A stretch of DNA of 33,338 nt, from positions 1-33,338 of the forward strand of contig JALSQB010000150.1 of the NCBI GenBank assembly GCA_026985655.1. Reading direction: 5' to 3'. Below the pieces are notes generated by a model, which was given only the letters and a program-made list of their open reading frames with translations, was not told the DNA's origin and made no database searches. The position numbers were made by a program, and so were the translations under genes. The first letter of the stretch is position 1. Every line of letters starts with the position of its first letter. This stretch comes from Campylobacteraceae bacterium (GTDB lineage Bacteria > Campylobacterota > Campylobacteria > Campylobacterales > Sulfurovaceae). Positions 1 through 7,326 of this stretch are shown piece after piece.

Positions 1-62
1 ATAAGTGCGAGTAGCCCTAATACTCCGTAATCAACAATGTCGCTCATTAATTTAATATCCAT
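1..62 (-). CDS. exbB: ExbB/TolQ-type proton channel protein, N-terminal fragment
   Basis: Only the first 20 codons are inside the window; the gene runs off the left edge on the minus strand. The start reads MDIKLMSDIVDYGVLGLLAL, which fits the N-terminus of Campylobacterota ExbB-like proteins (a short amphipathic start, then D-Y-G-V-x-G-L-L leading into the first membrane helix). The family forms, with ExbD and TonB, the inner-membrane motor that powers outer-membrane transport. A GAGGGA ribosome site lies just upstream, and a TATAAT -10 box on the minus strand (plus positions 93-98) suggests its own promoter. The family call is inferred from 20 residues only; another short membrane protein is possible. 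Confidence 0.55.
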   Translation of the reverse strand, partial: MDIKLMSDIVDYGVLGLLAL

Positions 63-285
63 GATTTTCCCTCATTGTGTTATGTTATGAGTATTATAAT
101 CTAAAAAGATGAGAGGAAAATGAGTTTTAGGAGAAAGTAGAAATAAGCCAAGCTTAATAATAATATTTGTACGTGTTGATACAGCCTCATGTTTAGCAAG
201 CTCTTTACCCTTATCACTAGTATATAAGAGTTTCAGATAGAGTAGCACAAAAACTAGATTTAGAAAAATATTTGAATTTGACAGT

Positions 286-846
286 TTACTTTAAAATAGC
301 ATGTTTAATTATATCACATAAACATCTAAACTGACGCCTTTTAGTGAGGTGTTTCATGTATTGAGAATAGGTCATGTTTTCTTCTTTAAGATAGGATTCT
401 AGGTACTGAATTGACGCGTCTATACCAACTTCTTGTTCTATTTCACAGAGTATTTGGTAGAGTGGTTCCATGACTTTAATAATAGAATTAGGGGCCTGTT
501 TAGCATAGGCAATATAAGAGATGACTTTATTATTTCTATCTTTTTGAGCGTGTATGCTCACAAGTGTCCAATAGTAGTGTCCATCATTTGTTTTATTTTT
601 AATAACGGCTTGAATGGATAGTCCCTGCTTAATAATTGACCAAATAATATGAAATATCGTTTTAGGCATGTCTGGATGACGAACAATATTATGTGGTTGT
701 TTTATAACTTCAAAACTTTTAAAGTTATTGATTTCTAAAAATATTGGATTACAGTAAATAATATTTCCCTCTGTATCTGTACGGCTAATAATAATTTGCT
801 GAGTAGCACATTTAATTTCATTTTTCACTTTTCTTAACTTAGGCAT
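286..846 (-). CDS. PAS-domain protein, Aer-like sensor module without output domain
   Basis: A soluble 186-residue protein. The N-terminal about 120 residues form a PAS domain of the Aer/energy-taxis type: a TDTEGNIIYCN strand, then the typical NIVRHPDMPK segment, then W-x-x-I-x-x-G and the N-x-x-x-D-G-x-x-Y-W motif. Such domains often bind FAD or another cofactor and sense redox state. About 60 residues of helical, charged sequence follow; there is no methyl-accepting, kinase, GGDEF or DNA-binding domain, so it must act through a partner, or is a stand-alone sensor. The ATG has an AAAGGAATAG ribosome site and a weak TATAAT -10 lies at plus positions 887-892. It is on the same strand as the exbB-like gene, about 220 bases away. 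PAS call is firm, ligand and role unknown. Confidence 0.8.
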   Translation of the reverse strand: MPKLRKVKNEIKCATQQIIISRTDTEGNIIYCNPIFLEINNFKSFEVIKQPHNIVRHPDMPKTIFHIIWSIIKQGLSIQAVIKNKTNDGHYYWTLVSIHAQKDRNNKVISYIAYAKQAPNSIIKVMEPLYQILCEIEQEVGIDASIQYLESYLKEENMTYSQYMKHLTKRRQFRCLCDIIKHAILK

Positions 847-1036
847 TGTCTATTCCTTTATTTATATAAATAAATTTCAAATTAATATTATATTATGTTT
901 TATTTTATGAATAGTTGAAAAATCTATAATTAGCTTAATTTGCTAATTTTTATAATATATTATAAATAATAAAGATAGCTTTAAAATATAAGTTTTGTTT
1001 CTTTTTAGGAATAATTACTATATCTTTATGTAAGGA

Positions 1037-1066
1037 TTGTCAATGTATTCTTTAAAATTATATAAT
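1037..1066 (+). promoter_or_regulatory. Sigma70-type promoter for the methionine-rich membrane protein
   Basis: TTGTCA (1037-1042) and TATAAT (1061-1066) are separated by 18 bases, about 40 bases before the ATG at 1108. A second -10-like TATACT follows at 1071. It lies in the 261-base AT-rich gap between the divergent PAS gene and this gene; nothing else is evident in that gap. Confidence 0.5.
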
Positions 1067-1107
1067 ATGTTATACTTTAACAGTAGTAGTTTATAAAGGA
1101 AGTAGTA

Positions 1108-1497
1108 ATGCATGAAGTTTTAAACCATGAAGTAGTAAAGAAAGAGACCAGTATCTTAATGATGTTAGTGACAGCATTTGGTGTGGTGATTGTACTGTTT
1201 TTTGCCAAGATGATGTATGATATGACCTCTTATGTAGGAGTTATGTCTCAAGAAATTGTATCTATGAATAAGAAAGTTGATCACATGAGTGAAGGTATGG
1301 AAGCGATGAATGTGTATATGGGTGAGATGAATATCCATGTTAAAAATATTCAATCCAATATGGCACGTGATATTAATTCTATGAGTCATTCGGTTAGACA
1401 GATGAGTCATGATATAACTTCTATGCAACAAGATATGAACAAAGGGGTTGGGAAACTAAGTCCCATGGGCATGGCTAAATCTATGATGCATCGATGA
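1108..1497 (+). CDS. Methionine-rich membrane-anchored coiled-coil protein
   Basis: A 129-residue protein of no family I can name. One transmembrane helix (about residues 15-36, LMMLVTAFGVVIVLFFAKMM) is followed by a long helical domain. Methionine makes up 22 of 129 residues and recurs at 3-4-7 spacing (for example VMSQEIVSMNKKVDHM), so the hydrophobic a/d positions of a coiled coil are filled largely by methionine. The topology suggests an inner-membrane anchor with a rod in the periplasm. Short Met-rich proteins with M-N-x-x-M/V-type repeats occur near respiratory genes in other proteobacteria, but I cannot assign a function. The AAAGGAAGTAGTA site gives the start. A separate promoter and the next gene's own -10 suggest monocistronic expression. 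Confidence 0.75.
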   Translation: MHEVLNHEVVKKETSILMMLVTAFGVVIVLFFAKMMYDMTSYVGVMSQEIVSMNKKVDHMSEGMEAMNVYMGEMNIHVKNIQSNMARDINSMSHSVRQMSHDITSMQQDMNKGVGKLSPMGMAKSMMHR

Positions 1498-1506
1498 GGG
1501 CTTCAC

Positions 1507-1540
1507 TTTTAAGTTCAAAAATCGTATAATAGACTTAAAA
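1507..1540 (+). promoter_or_regulatory. Promoter -10 bracketed by an 8-bp inverted repeat
   Basis: TATAAT at 1525-1530 precedes the DUF2868 gene (ATG 1555). TTTTAAGT (1507-1514) and ACTTAAAA (1533-1540) are perfect inverted repeats on either side of the -10 box, arranged like an operator. No repressor can be named. It could also be chance in AT-rich DNA. Confidence 0.4.
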
Positions 1541-1554
1541 ATAAAAAGCTTCTA

Positions 1555-2958
1555 ATGAAAAACAATACTGCTAACTTTAGCTTTAAATCCTATTTGGATT
1601 TAGCACAACTTTTAACCAAATATAGAGGAACGCATGAAGAGAATAGAGCATTTGCTTTAAGTCAAAAAGAAAAAGGCTTAAAACTTCTCTCTTTATGGAA
1701 AGATAAAAATCTACATAGAGTGCTTGATGAACTTGACTCTTTTAAGTATCTTCATTATTTAACCCTTTTTACCTCTCTTTTTGGCTTTACGCTATTGCTC
1801 TTAGGCTTTTTTACAGGAGTTGCACTGCTCTCTTACTCTGGAAGTCAGCCTGTTAATGTTATTTATCTACTTTTAGTAATGGTGGGTTTTCCTCTTTTCT
1901 CAATGTTGCTCTCTTTGCTCTCATTGTTTACAGGGAACATTGGGGCAAAAATTTTTAGTCACTTTTCACCTCTTTACTATTTGGAAAAAGTCATAAACTT
2001 TTTTCCTTTTGCTAAGCAAATAGACTTTTCAGCCCTTCCTTTTTCTTCAACACTTAGCAAATGGATATTTTTAAAACGTTTACAACTCTTCTCTTTTCTT
2101 TTTGCTTTAGGGCTTTTTTTAGCCTTAGTGCTTACCGTTGTCTCCAAAGATATTGCGTTCGCTTGGAGTTCGACTTTAGCCATTGACCCTGTGGCATTTC
2201 AACATGTTCTCTCCTTTTTAGCAAGCCCTTGGCAGAACTTTTTTCCTTCAGCAGTTCCTAGTTTGGAGCTTATTGAAGTTTCTCACTACTTTAGACTGGG
2301 TGATAAGCTTGATGCCAACATGGTACAAAATGCCGATAAACTAGGTGCGTGGTGGAAGTTTTTAGCTATGGCTACTTTAACCTATGCCTTACTTTTACGG
2401 CTTGTTTTTTGGTTTATGATGAAGCTAGGATTTAATCAACAACTTAAAAAAGAGGTTTTAAGATTAGAGGGGGTTAAGAGGCTGTTGAAAGAGTTTTCTA
2501 CTCCTTTTGTCTCGACGGCATCACATAAACCTGAACAACATTTAGAAATAAAAAATGAAAGTACATTTTTGGCTACGGACATGTTTTCTGATAAGTATGC
2601 TTCATTGTTGGCATGGAATTATGCTGAAAAGACCTTACGCTTACTTCAAGATACCAATAAAATAACAGCAACCAAGAGCTATGTCGTAGGAGGTAAAAAC
2701 TCTTTTGCACAGGACAAAGCCATTGTCGATGGATTAGAAGGTAAAGTACTTATCTATGTCAAAGCGTGGGAGCCTCCAACGATGGATTTTATGGATTTTT
2801 TAGCAGAGGTATTGGCTAAAGATAGCGTAAACGCTGTTGAAGTTTGCCCTTTGGGAACAGCCAATGAAAATTATAGCTCTAATGCATCAGACATGAAGAT
2901 GTGGCTTCAAAAACTAGAGACTATTCATTCAGACAAATTGGAGGTAATAGATGTCTAA
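1555..2958 (+). CDS. DUF2868-family integral membrane protein
   Basis: A 467-residue protein resembling the DUF2868 family, whose genes are found next to DUF3482 GTPases, as here. Four hydrophobic helices are visible at about residues 66-94, 101-126, 173-197 and 266-288. The N-terminal about 60 residues and C-terminal about 170 residues are soluble. The stop overlaps the start of the GTPase gene by eight bases, so the two are translationally coupled and probably act as a membrane complex. No ribosome site is clear in front of ATG 1555 (only AAAAAG). Biochemical function is unknown; the family assignment is from memory of the gene pair and general architecture. Confidence 0.7.
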   Translation: MKNNTANFSFKSYLDLAQLLTKYRGTHEENRAFALSQKEKGLKLLSLWKDKNLHRVLDELDSFKYLHYLTLFTSLFGFTLLLLGFFTGVALLSYSGSQPVNVIYLLLVMVGFPLFSMLLSLLSLFTGNIGAKIFSHFSPLYYLEKVINFFPFAKQIDFSALPFSSTLSKWIFLKRLQLFSFLFALGLFLALVLTVVSKDIAFAWSSTLAIDPVAFQHVLSFLASPWQNFFPSAVPSLELIEVSHYFRLGDKLDANMVQNADKLGAWWKFLAMATLTYALLLRLVFWFMMKLGFNQQLKKEVLRLEGVKRLLKEFSTPFVSTASHKPEQHLEIKNESTFLATDMFSDKYASLLAWNYAEKTLRLLQDTNKITATKSYVVGGKNSFAQDKAIVDGLEGKVLIYVKAWEPPTMDFMDFLAEVLAKDSVNAVEVCPLGTANENYSSNASDMKMWLQKLETIHSDKLEVIDV

Positions 2959-4339
2959 TTACCCTAAATTTGCTGTTGTTGGTCACCCTAACAAAGGTAA
3001 AAGTAGTATTGTGGCTTCTTTGTCGTTAGACAGCTCTATTCAAATTGGTAATACGCCTGGAACAACCCAAGTAAAACGAGGATTTCCCCTAAAAGTAGAT
3101 GGTGAAATTATCTATGAGTTGTTTGATACCCCTGGTTTTCAACGGGCTAGACGCGTGTTTGGGTGGTTACAAGAGCATGGTGATGTTCCTGCTGATAAAA
3201 GAGCTGATGTGGTCAGTGAATTTGTCTTTAAACACAAAGAGAATGAACAGTTTAGAGATGAGGTAGAGCTACTTGAACCCATTTTAAATGGAGCAGGAAT
3301 TATCTATGTGGTAGATGCTTCAAAGCCTTATGGGGCTGAATATGAAATAGAGATGGAAATTTTGCGTTGGTGTGGGCAACCCTCTATGGCAATTTTAAAT
3401 CTTATTGGTGAAGAAGATTATAGAGAAGATTGGACAAGAGCTTTAGGGCAGTATTTTAGAATGGTACGTACTTACAATCCGATGACAGCACGACATAATG
3501 AGCATATAGAACTTTTAGAGAGCATGGCACAACTCAAAGAGGAGTGGACAAAGCCCATTAAAAAAGCCATTATTGTATTAGATGAACTTTACGATAAAAA
3601 AGTAGATGAGAGTATTGATACCCTTGTCAATTATATGGTTGAAGTTCTCTCCTTGGTGCATAAGCAGAAGATTAAAAAGGAAGAGGTTTCACCAGAGGAA
3701 AAAGAAGAAGCGAAGTTGGATTATCGTAAAAAAATTTTACAACTTGAAAAAAAAGAGCGTCAAAGCATAGAGAAGATTTGGAACCATAGTGAGATTGAAA
3801 AAAATGAAGCAACTTTAGCACTTGAGCGAGTAGGACTTTTTTCGAAGGAATCGGCTTCTATTTTTGGTTTGACACAAAAAGAACTTATTGTAAGCTCCGT
3901 AGCCACAGGAGCAACAGCTGGAGCAACCATTGACCTTCTTGCCGTTGGACATACCATGCTTTTGGGTGCATTGGTTGGTGGTGTGGTTGGTGGTGTAGGA
4001 GCAATGTTTGGATTTGACAACCTCTATGAAGTAAAGGTGTTAGGAAAGAGTTTGGGCAGACGGGAACTGACCATTGGTCCAATGCAAAATTTAAATTTTC
4101 CTTATGTACTTTTGGGACGTTCTTTATATCATGCCTCTATGGTCGCTAAACGTTCTCACGCTGTTCGTGGAAACTTAGATTTAGAAGAGAGTACCTTTAC
4201 ACAAGAATTGATGGAGGGTGAAAACCGTAAAGGTTTGGAAAAATTGCATCTAAAACTGCGTAAAGCAGATGAACTTGAAGAAGAAGTACTGGAAGCCTAT
4301 AAAAAGCTTATTAAGAAAATATTTTTAAAACTTCTCTAA
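2951..4339 (+). CDS. DUF3482-family GTPase with C-terminal glycine-rich membrane segment
   Basis: A 462-residue TrmE/Era-like GTPase. The P-loop is GHPNKGKSS (residues 11-19), G2 is the GTTQ stretch (37-40) and G3 is DTPG (59-62). The expected G4 (NKxD) position reads NLIG (150-153), so guanine specificity is degenerate, a trait to check against the family. A charged helical region (about 235-300) is followed by a glycine-rich hydrophobic stretch (about 312-354, with ALVGGVVGGVGAMFGF) that could form a membrane hairpin. The gene starts with a strong GGAGGT site inside the upstream gene. It likely works with the DUF2868 partner at the inner membrane; the cellular role is not known. Confidence 0.75.
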   Translation: MSNYPKFAVVGHPNKGKSSIVASLSLDSSIQIGNTPGTTQVKRGFPLKVDGEIIYELFDTPGFQRARRVFGWLQEHGDVPADKRADVVSEFVFKHKENEQFRDEVELLEPILNGAGIIYVVDASKPYGAEYEIEMEILRWCGQPSMAILNLIGEEDYREDWTRALGQYFRMVRTYNPMTARHNEHIELLESMAQLKEEWTKPIKKAIIVLDELYDKKVDESIDTLVNYMVEVLSLVHKQKIKKEEVSPEEKEEAKLDYRKKILQLEKKERQSIEKIWNHSEIEKNEATLALERVGLFSKESASIFGLTQKELIVSSVATGATAGATIDLLAVGHTMLLGALVGGVVGGVGAMFGFDNLYEVKVLGKSLGRRELTIGPMQNLNFPYVLLGRSLYHASMVAKRSHAVRGNLDLEESTFTQELMEGENRKGLEKLHLKLRKADELEEEVLEAYKKLIKKIFLKLL

Positions 4340-4351
4340 AGCACTTTTGGC

Positions 4352-4483
4352 TATAATTCGCACGAAATTTTGCGTATTGCCAAGAGTTTTACGGAAATGA
4401 CCTATCTGAATTAATTTTCTAAGATAGAAGAGCGAATGCTAGAGCAGGTTAGTGGCCTGACATAAAAATTACTAAAAGGTCTT
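4352..4483 (+). promoter_or_regulatory. rpmE promoter and structured 5' leader
   Basis: TATAAT at 4352-4357 (context GGCTATAATTC) gives a transcript with roughly 120 untranslated bases before rpmE. The leader can fold into three local hairpins: TTTTGCGTA with TACGGAAA (4368-4376 / 4390-4397, one G-G mismatch), CTATCT with AGATAG (4402-4407 / 4422-4427), and CAGGT with GCCTG (4445-4449 / 4455-4459). Leaders that let L31 control its own synthesis are described in several other phyla; this one is a candidate by position and structure only. Confidence 0.5.
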
Positions 4484-4486
4484 ATG

Positions 4487-4684
4487 ATGAGAAAAGATAT
4501 TCACCCAGATTACAAAGAGTGTAAAGTTAAATGTGCTTGTGGAAACGAGTTTGAAGTTAGAACAAACAAAGCAGAGATGACCATTGATATTTGTAACGAA
4601 TGTCACCCATTCTTTACAGGTTCTGAAAGAAGCGTTGATGCTGCTGGAAGAATTGATAAATTTAAGAAAAAATACAATCTTTAA
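4487..4684 (+). CDS. rpmE: 50S ribosomal protein L31, zinc-binding type
   Basis: L31 bridges the large subunit to the small-subunit head. The protein (65 residues from this start) shows [18 protein letters not shown] and [11 protein letters not shown], with the CxC plus CxxC cysteines of the zinc-carrying form, and ends in KFKKKYNL. Two ATG codons are adjacent at 4484 and 4487. The AAAAGG site is only four bases from the first but seven from the second, and homologues start M-[KR]-K-D-I-H-P, so 4487 is chosen. rsmI follows after a small palindrome, the usual order in this phylum. Confidence 0.93.
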   Translation: MRKDIHPDYKECKVKCACGNEFEVRTNKAEMTIDICNECHPFFTGSERSVDAAGRIDKFKKKYNL

Positions 4685-4689
4685 TGATG

Positions 4690-4716
4690 TAGGGGCGACC
4701 TTGGTGTCTGCCCTTT
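4690..4716 (+). repeat. Degenerate REP-like palindrome, possible weak terminator
   Basis: GTAGGGGCGACCTTGGTGTC followed by TGCCCTTT starts five bases after the rpmE stop. GGGCGAC (4693-4699) pairs with GTC-T-GCCC (4706-4713) around loop CTTGGT with one bulged T. The G/C-rich stem stands out from its AT-rich surroundings. From memory it resembles a GTAGGGGCAGAC...GTCTGCCC palindrome scattered in many bacterial genomes, with one base lost from the left arm. The trailing TTT could support partial termination. Confidence 0.45.
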
Positions 4717-4735
4717 ACTTAACTCTAATAAATAG

Positions 4736-5560
4736 ATGCTAACCTTTATCCCCACTCCTATTGGAAACCCCCAAGATATTACCATTCGTGCATTAAAAGC
4801 TTTTGAAAAAGCCACACTGTTTTTGTGTGAAGATACCCGTGAGACCAAAAGATTATTACGCCTTTTAGAAGCGCGTTTTGAATTTACTTATCCTTGTGAG
4901 ATGGTCGAATTTTTATCTTTTCATGAACACAATGGCGAAGCACGACTTCAAGAGATAGCGTTACGTTTAGAAAAAGAAGAGGTAGTCTATGTTTCAGATG
5001 CTGGAATGCCCATTATCTCTGACCCTGGTCAAGTTTTGGTGGAGTATTGTCAAAATGAAAAGATAGACTACGATGTCCTACCTGGTGGAACGGCAGTGGC
5101 AACAGCATACGCAGCGTCAGGTTTTGAAGAGGGAGCATTTACTTTTTATGCTTTTTTACCACAAAAAGGTTCTGAACGGACAGCTTCTCTGATTGAGATA
5201 ATGAATGGAAAAACAGCAGGGGTACTCTATGAAGCACCTCATAGAATAGAAAAACTTATTGTTGAAATAGCCAATATTGATGAAACAAGAGAAGTGTTTT
5301 TTGCTAAAGAACTGACTAAAAAATTTCAAAATTATTACAGAGGTTCTGCCGAAGGGATTTTAAAAAAGTTTCAGAATGGAACGATTAATCCTAAAGGCGA
5401 GTGGGTTGTGGTGATTAAAGCCAAAGAAGAGGAAGCCAAAGCCTTATATATAGATGATATTTTATCTTTTGATTTACAGCCTAAAGTTAAAGCAAAGTTA
5501 CTGGCAAAATTGACAGATAAGTCGGTAAAAGAGTGGTATAAGCAACTTATCTCACAATAA
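4736..5560 (+). CDS. rsmI: 16S rRNA (cytidine1402-2'-O)-methyltransferase
   Basis: A 274-residue SAM-dependent tetrapyrrole-methylase-fold enzyme that methylates the ribose of C1402 in the 16S decoding centre. Hallmarks are PTPIGNPQDITIRAL at the N-terminus, CEDTRETKRLL near residue 31, SDAGMPIISDPGQVLV, and the LPGGTA loop with the following A-Y-A-A-S-G-F. Length is normal for the family. It lies between rpmE and rlmB, so two ribosomal RNA 2'-O-methyltransferases are neighbours. No strong ribosome site is visible directly before the ATG; the upstream bases read AATAAATAG. Confidence 0.93.
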   Translation: MLTFIPTPIGNPQDITIRALKAFEKATLFLCEDTRETKRLLRLLEARFEFTYPCEMVEFLSFHEHNGEARLQEIALRLEKEEVVYVSDAGMPIISDPGQVLVEYCQNEKIDYDVLPGGTAVATAYAASGFEEGAFTFYAFLPQKGSERTASLIEIMNGKTAGVLYEAPHRIEKLIVEIANIDETREVFFAKELTKKFQNYYRGSAEGILKKFQNGTINPKGEWVVVIKAKEEEAKALYIDDILSFDLQPKVKAKLLAKLTDKSVKEWYKQLISQ

Positions 5561-5597
5561 AATAAGCTAGGCTAATAGAAATACAGCAAAAAAAGGG

Positions 5598-5603
5598 TAA
5601 AAT
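5598..5603 (+). promoter_or_regulatory. Candidate -10 box placing transcription start at the rlmB ATG
   Basis: TAAAAT ends six bases before the ATG at 5610 (TAAAATCTTTTTATG), the normal spacing from a -10 box to a transcription start. The only purine-rich run, AAAGGG, ends 12 bases before the ATG and overlaps the -10. A leaderless rlmB transcript is possible, alongside read-through from rsmI. Confidence 0.35.
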
Positions 5604-5609
5604 CTTTTT

Positions 5610-6293
5610 ATGATTATTTATGGAAAACAAGTCTGTCTTCATGCTTTGCAAAAGCATGAAGCAAAGATTAAAACAGTTTACATTGCAAAAAAGGGAATTT
5701 TACCTCAAAATCTTTTTGAAGCAAATAGAGATAGAATAAAGTTTTTAGAAGAGAGATGGGCTCAAAAAATGGCTAAAGGGGGCAATCATCAAGGTATTTT
5801 ACTTGAGATGGAACCTTTGGAGCATAGTGACTTAAACACCTTGAAAAAAGAGCATTTTATTTTAGTACTTGATGGCTTAACCGATACAGGAAACATAGGT
5901 GCTATTGTACGTTCAGCTTATGCTTTAGGCGTTGATGGCATTGTGGCAACAGGGGTTAAAAACTTACATATTCCTGCACTTGTCCGTACCAGTTCGGGAG
6001 CATTACTTGATATGCCTTTTACCATTATTCCTAATATTTTAGATGTTTTAAATGAACTCAAACAAGTTGATTTTACAATTTATGGAGCTTCAGCAGAGGG
6101 TGAAGTAGTTGATACATGTCAATTTTCAGAAAAAAGAGTACTGGTCTTAGGTTCAGAGGGTGAGGGTTTGTCAAAAAGGGCAAAATCAAAAATAGATACA
6201 ATGGTTTCCATTGAAATGAAACACGCGTTTGACTCGCTTAATGTAAGTGCCGCAGCAGCAATATTAATTGATAGGATGAAAAATGTTATTTAA
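5610..6293 (+). CDS. rlmB: 23S rRNA (guanosine-2'-O)-methyltransferase, SpoU/TrmH family
   Basis: A 227-residue SPOUT-class methyltransferase, probably acting on G2251 of 23S rRNA. A short N-terminal substrate-binding domain (MIIYGKQVCLHALQ) leads to the knotted catalytic domain. Motif 1 is DTGNIGAIVRSAYALG, motif 2 is LVLGSEGEGLSK, and motif 3 is LNVSAAAAIL. The target could be another guanosine (TrmH-type), but the N-terminal domain and the rsmI neighbour favour RlmB. The end overlaps the next gene by 11 bases, so the two are coupled. Confidence 0.85.
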   Translation: MIIYGKQVCLHALQKHEAKIKTVYIAKKGILPQNLFEANRDRIKFLEERWAQKMAKGGNHQGILLEMEPLEHSDLNTLKKEHFILVLDGLTDTGNIGAIVRSAYALGVDGIVATGVKNLHIPALVRTSSGALLDMPFTIIPNILDVLNELKQVDFTIYGASAEGEVVDTCQFSEKRVLVLGSEGEGLSKRAKSKIDTMVSIEMKHAFDSLNVSAAAAILIDRMKNVI

Positions 6294-7299
6294 TGAACTT
6301 ATAGAAAAAGAAAGCATAGAAAGTGTTGCAGAAACAACCAATATCTCTGCTATGAATTTAGAATATTTACAAAATGAAAACTTTGAAAAGCTTAATCGTG
6401 TAAAAGCCTTGGGCTTTTTGTTGATTCTTGAGCGGGAGTATAAAGATATTGATGTCGCTGAGTTAAGAGAAAGCATTAAATTGCACTATGACAGTAGCTC
6501 CACAGATGATAAAGTGGTGATGGTGGCACTAGATTCAGAAGAGAGTGGCTTTTCATTTTTTAAAACTTTTATTCTTTTGGCAATTTTAGGTGGAGGGTAT
6601 TATCTTTACAGTGAAGGTAAATTGGACTCTTTGTTTAATCAAATAGGAGAGAAAGAAGAGTTCTTTGATGATAAGAAAGCATTGGAAAACAATGTAAGTA
6701 ATGACGAAGCGAACAAGGTTGTTGTGGGAAAGTCCAGCAAGGAGTCGATTAGCATTGAAACGCCTGTTGCTCCAAAAGAGGAACTCATTAGCTTAAATGA
6801 TGACAAGAACACTTCCAAAGAAAAAGTTTCTAAAAATGAAAAGGTGTCGAAAAACGAAAAGAGCTTAGATACCAGTGAAAAGAAAGAGGAAAATCAATCA
6901 GTTGAATCTGTGGTAAAAGAGGTGGGACAAGCCTTTTTAGCCAAAGAGGAAAATGCTTCTATAGCAGTAGCTAAAGAGAACGAAAAAGCAACTGCCACGG
7001 AAGAATCTATTGTCTCTACGATAACCATTAATCCTACGCGAGGCATGTTATGGTATGGTTTTATTAATTTAGACAATAAAAAACGTAGAGAGTTTATGAA
7101 AAAAAGTTCAACACCGTTTAACATTGCAAATAGTCGATGGCTTTTAGTGACAGGGCATGGTTTTCTTGATATTGTTGCAAATGATAAAACAGTAGAAATA
7201 GCAGATAGTAAAAAACATTATTTCTATATAGATAGTTCAGAAATAAGAGAAATTGATAGAAAAGAGTTTAGAGAATTAAATGGGAACAGAGGCTGGTAG
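6283..7299 (+). CDS. RodZ-like helix-turn-helix membrane protein
   Basis: A 338-residue single-pass protein. Residues 1-70 resemble the cytoplasmic HTH domain of RodZ (SIESVAETTNIS, then LEYLQNENFEKLNRVKALGF). A transmembrane helix lies at about 91-109, followed by a long charged, low-complexity linker with repeated KVSKNEK units (about 185-205). A C-terminal globular domain begins near residue 240. RodZ links MreB to the envelope in rod-shaped cells; this has the same topology but low similarity, so cell-shape scaffolding is an inference. An AGGAT site seven bases before the ATG lies inside rlmB. It is followed by the aminotransferase gene after 27 bases, probably in one operon. Confidence 0.65.
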   Translation: MLFNELIEKESIESVAETTNISAMNLEYLQNENFEKLNRVKALGFLLILEREYKDIDVAELRESIKLHYDSSSTDDKVVMVALDSEESGFSFFKTFILLAILGGGYYLYSEGKLDSLFNQIGEKEEFFDDKKALENNVSNDEANKVVVGKSSKESISIETPVAPKEELISLNDDKNTSKEKVSKNEKVSKNEKSLDTSEKKEENQSVESVVKEVGQAFLAKEENASIAVAKENEKATATEESIVSTITINPTRGMLWYGFINLDNKKRREFMKKSSTPFNIANSRWLLVTGHGFLDIVANDKTVEIADSKKHYFYIDSSEIREIDRKEFRELNGNRGW

Positions 7300-7326
7300 C
7301 TTCTACACGATAAGAGAGGATAAACA

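Noticed and set aside
72-248. Minus-strand open frame of 58 codons with a GTG start between the PAS gene and the exbB-like gene
   Set aside because: The frame looks somewhat protein-like, but there is no ribosome site before the GTG, no ATG, and no family I recognise; it also spans the likely exbB promoter.
433-621. Plus-strand ORF inside the PAS gene
   Set aside because: Shadow of the minus-strand PAS gene with no start signal and a composition dictated by the opposite frame.
4358-4483. Signal recognition particle RNA or another known small RNA in the rpmE upstream region
   Set aside because: No GGAA-type SRP tetraloop domain or other known signature; a leader fits better.
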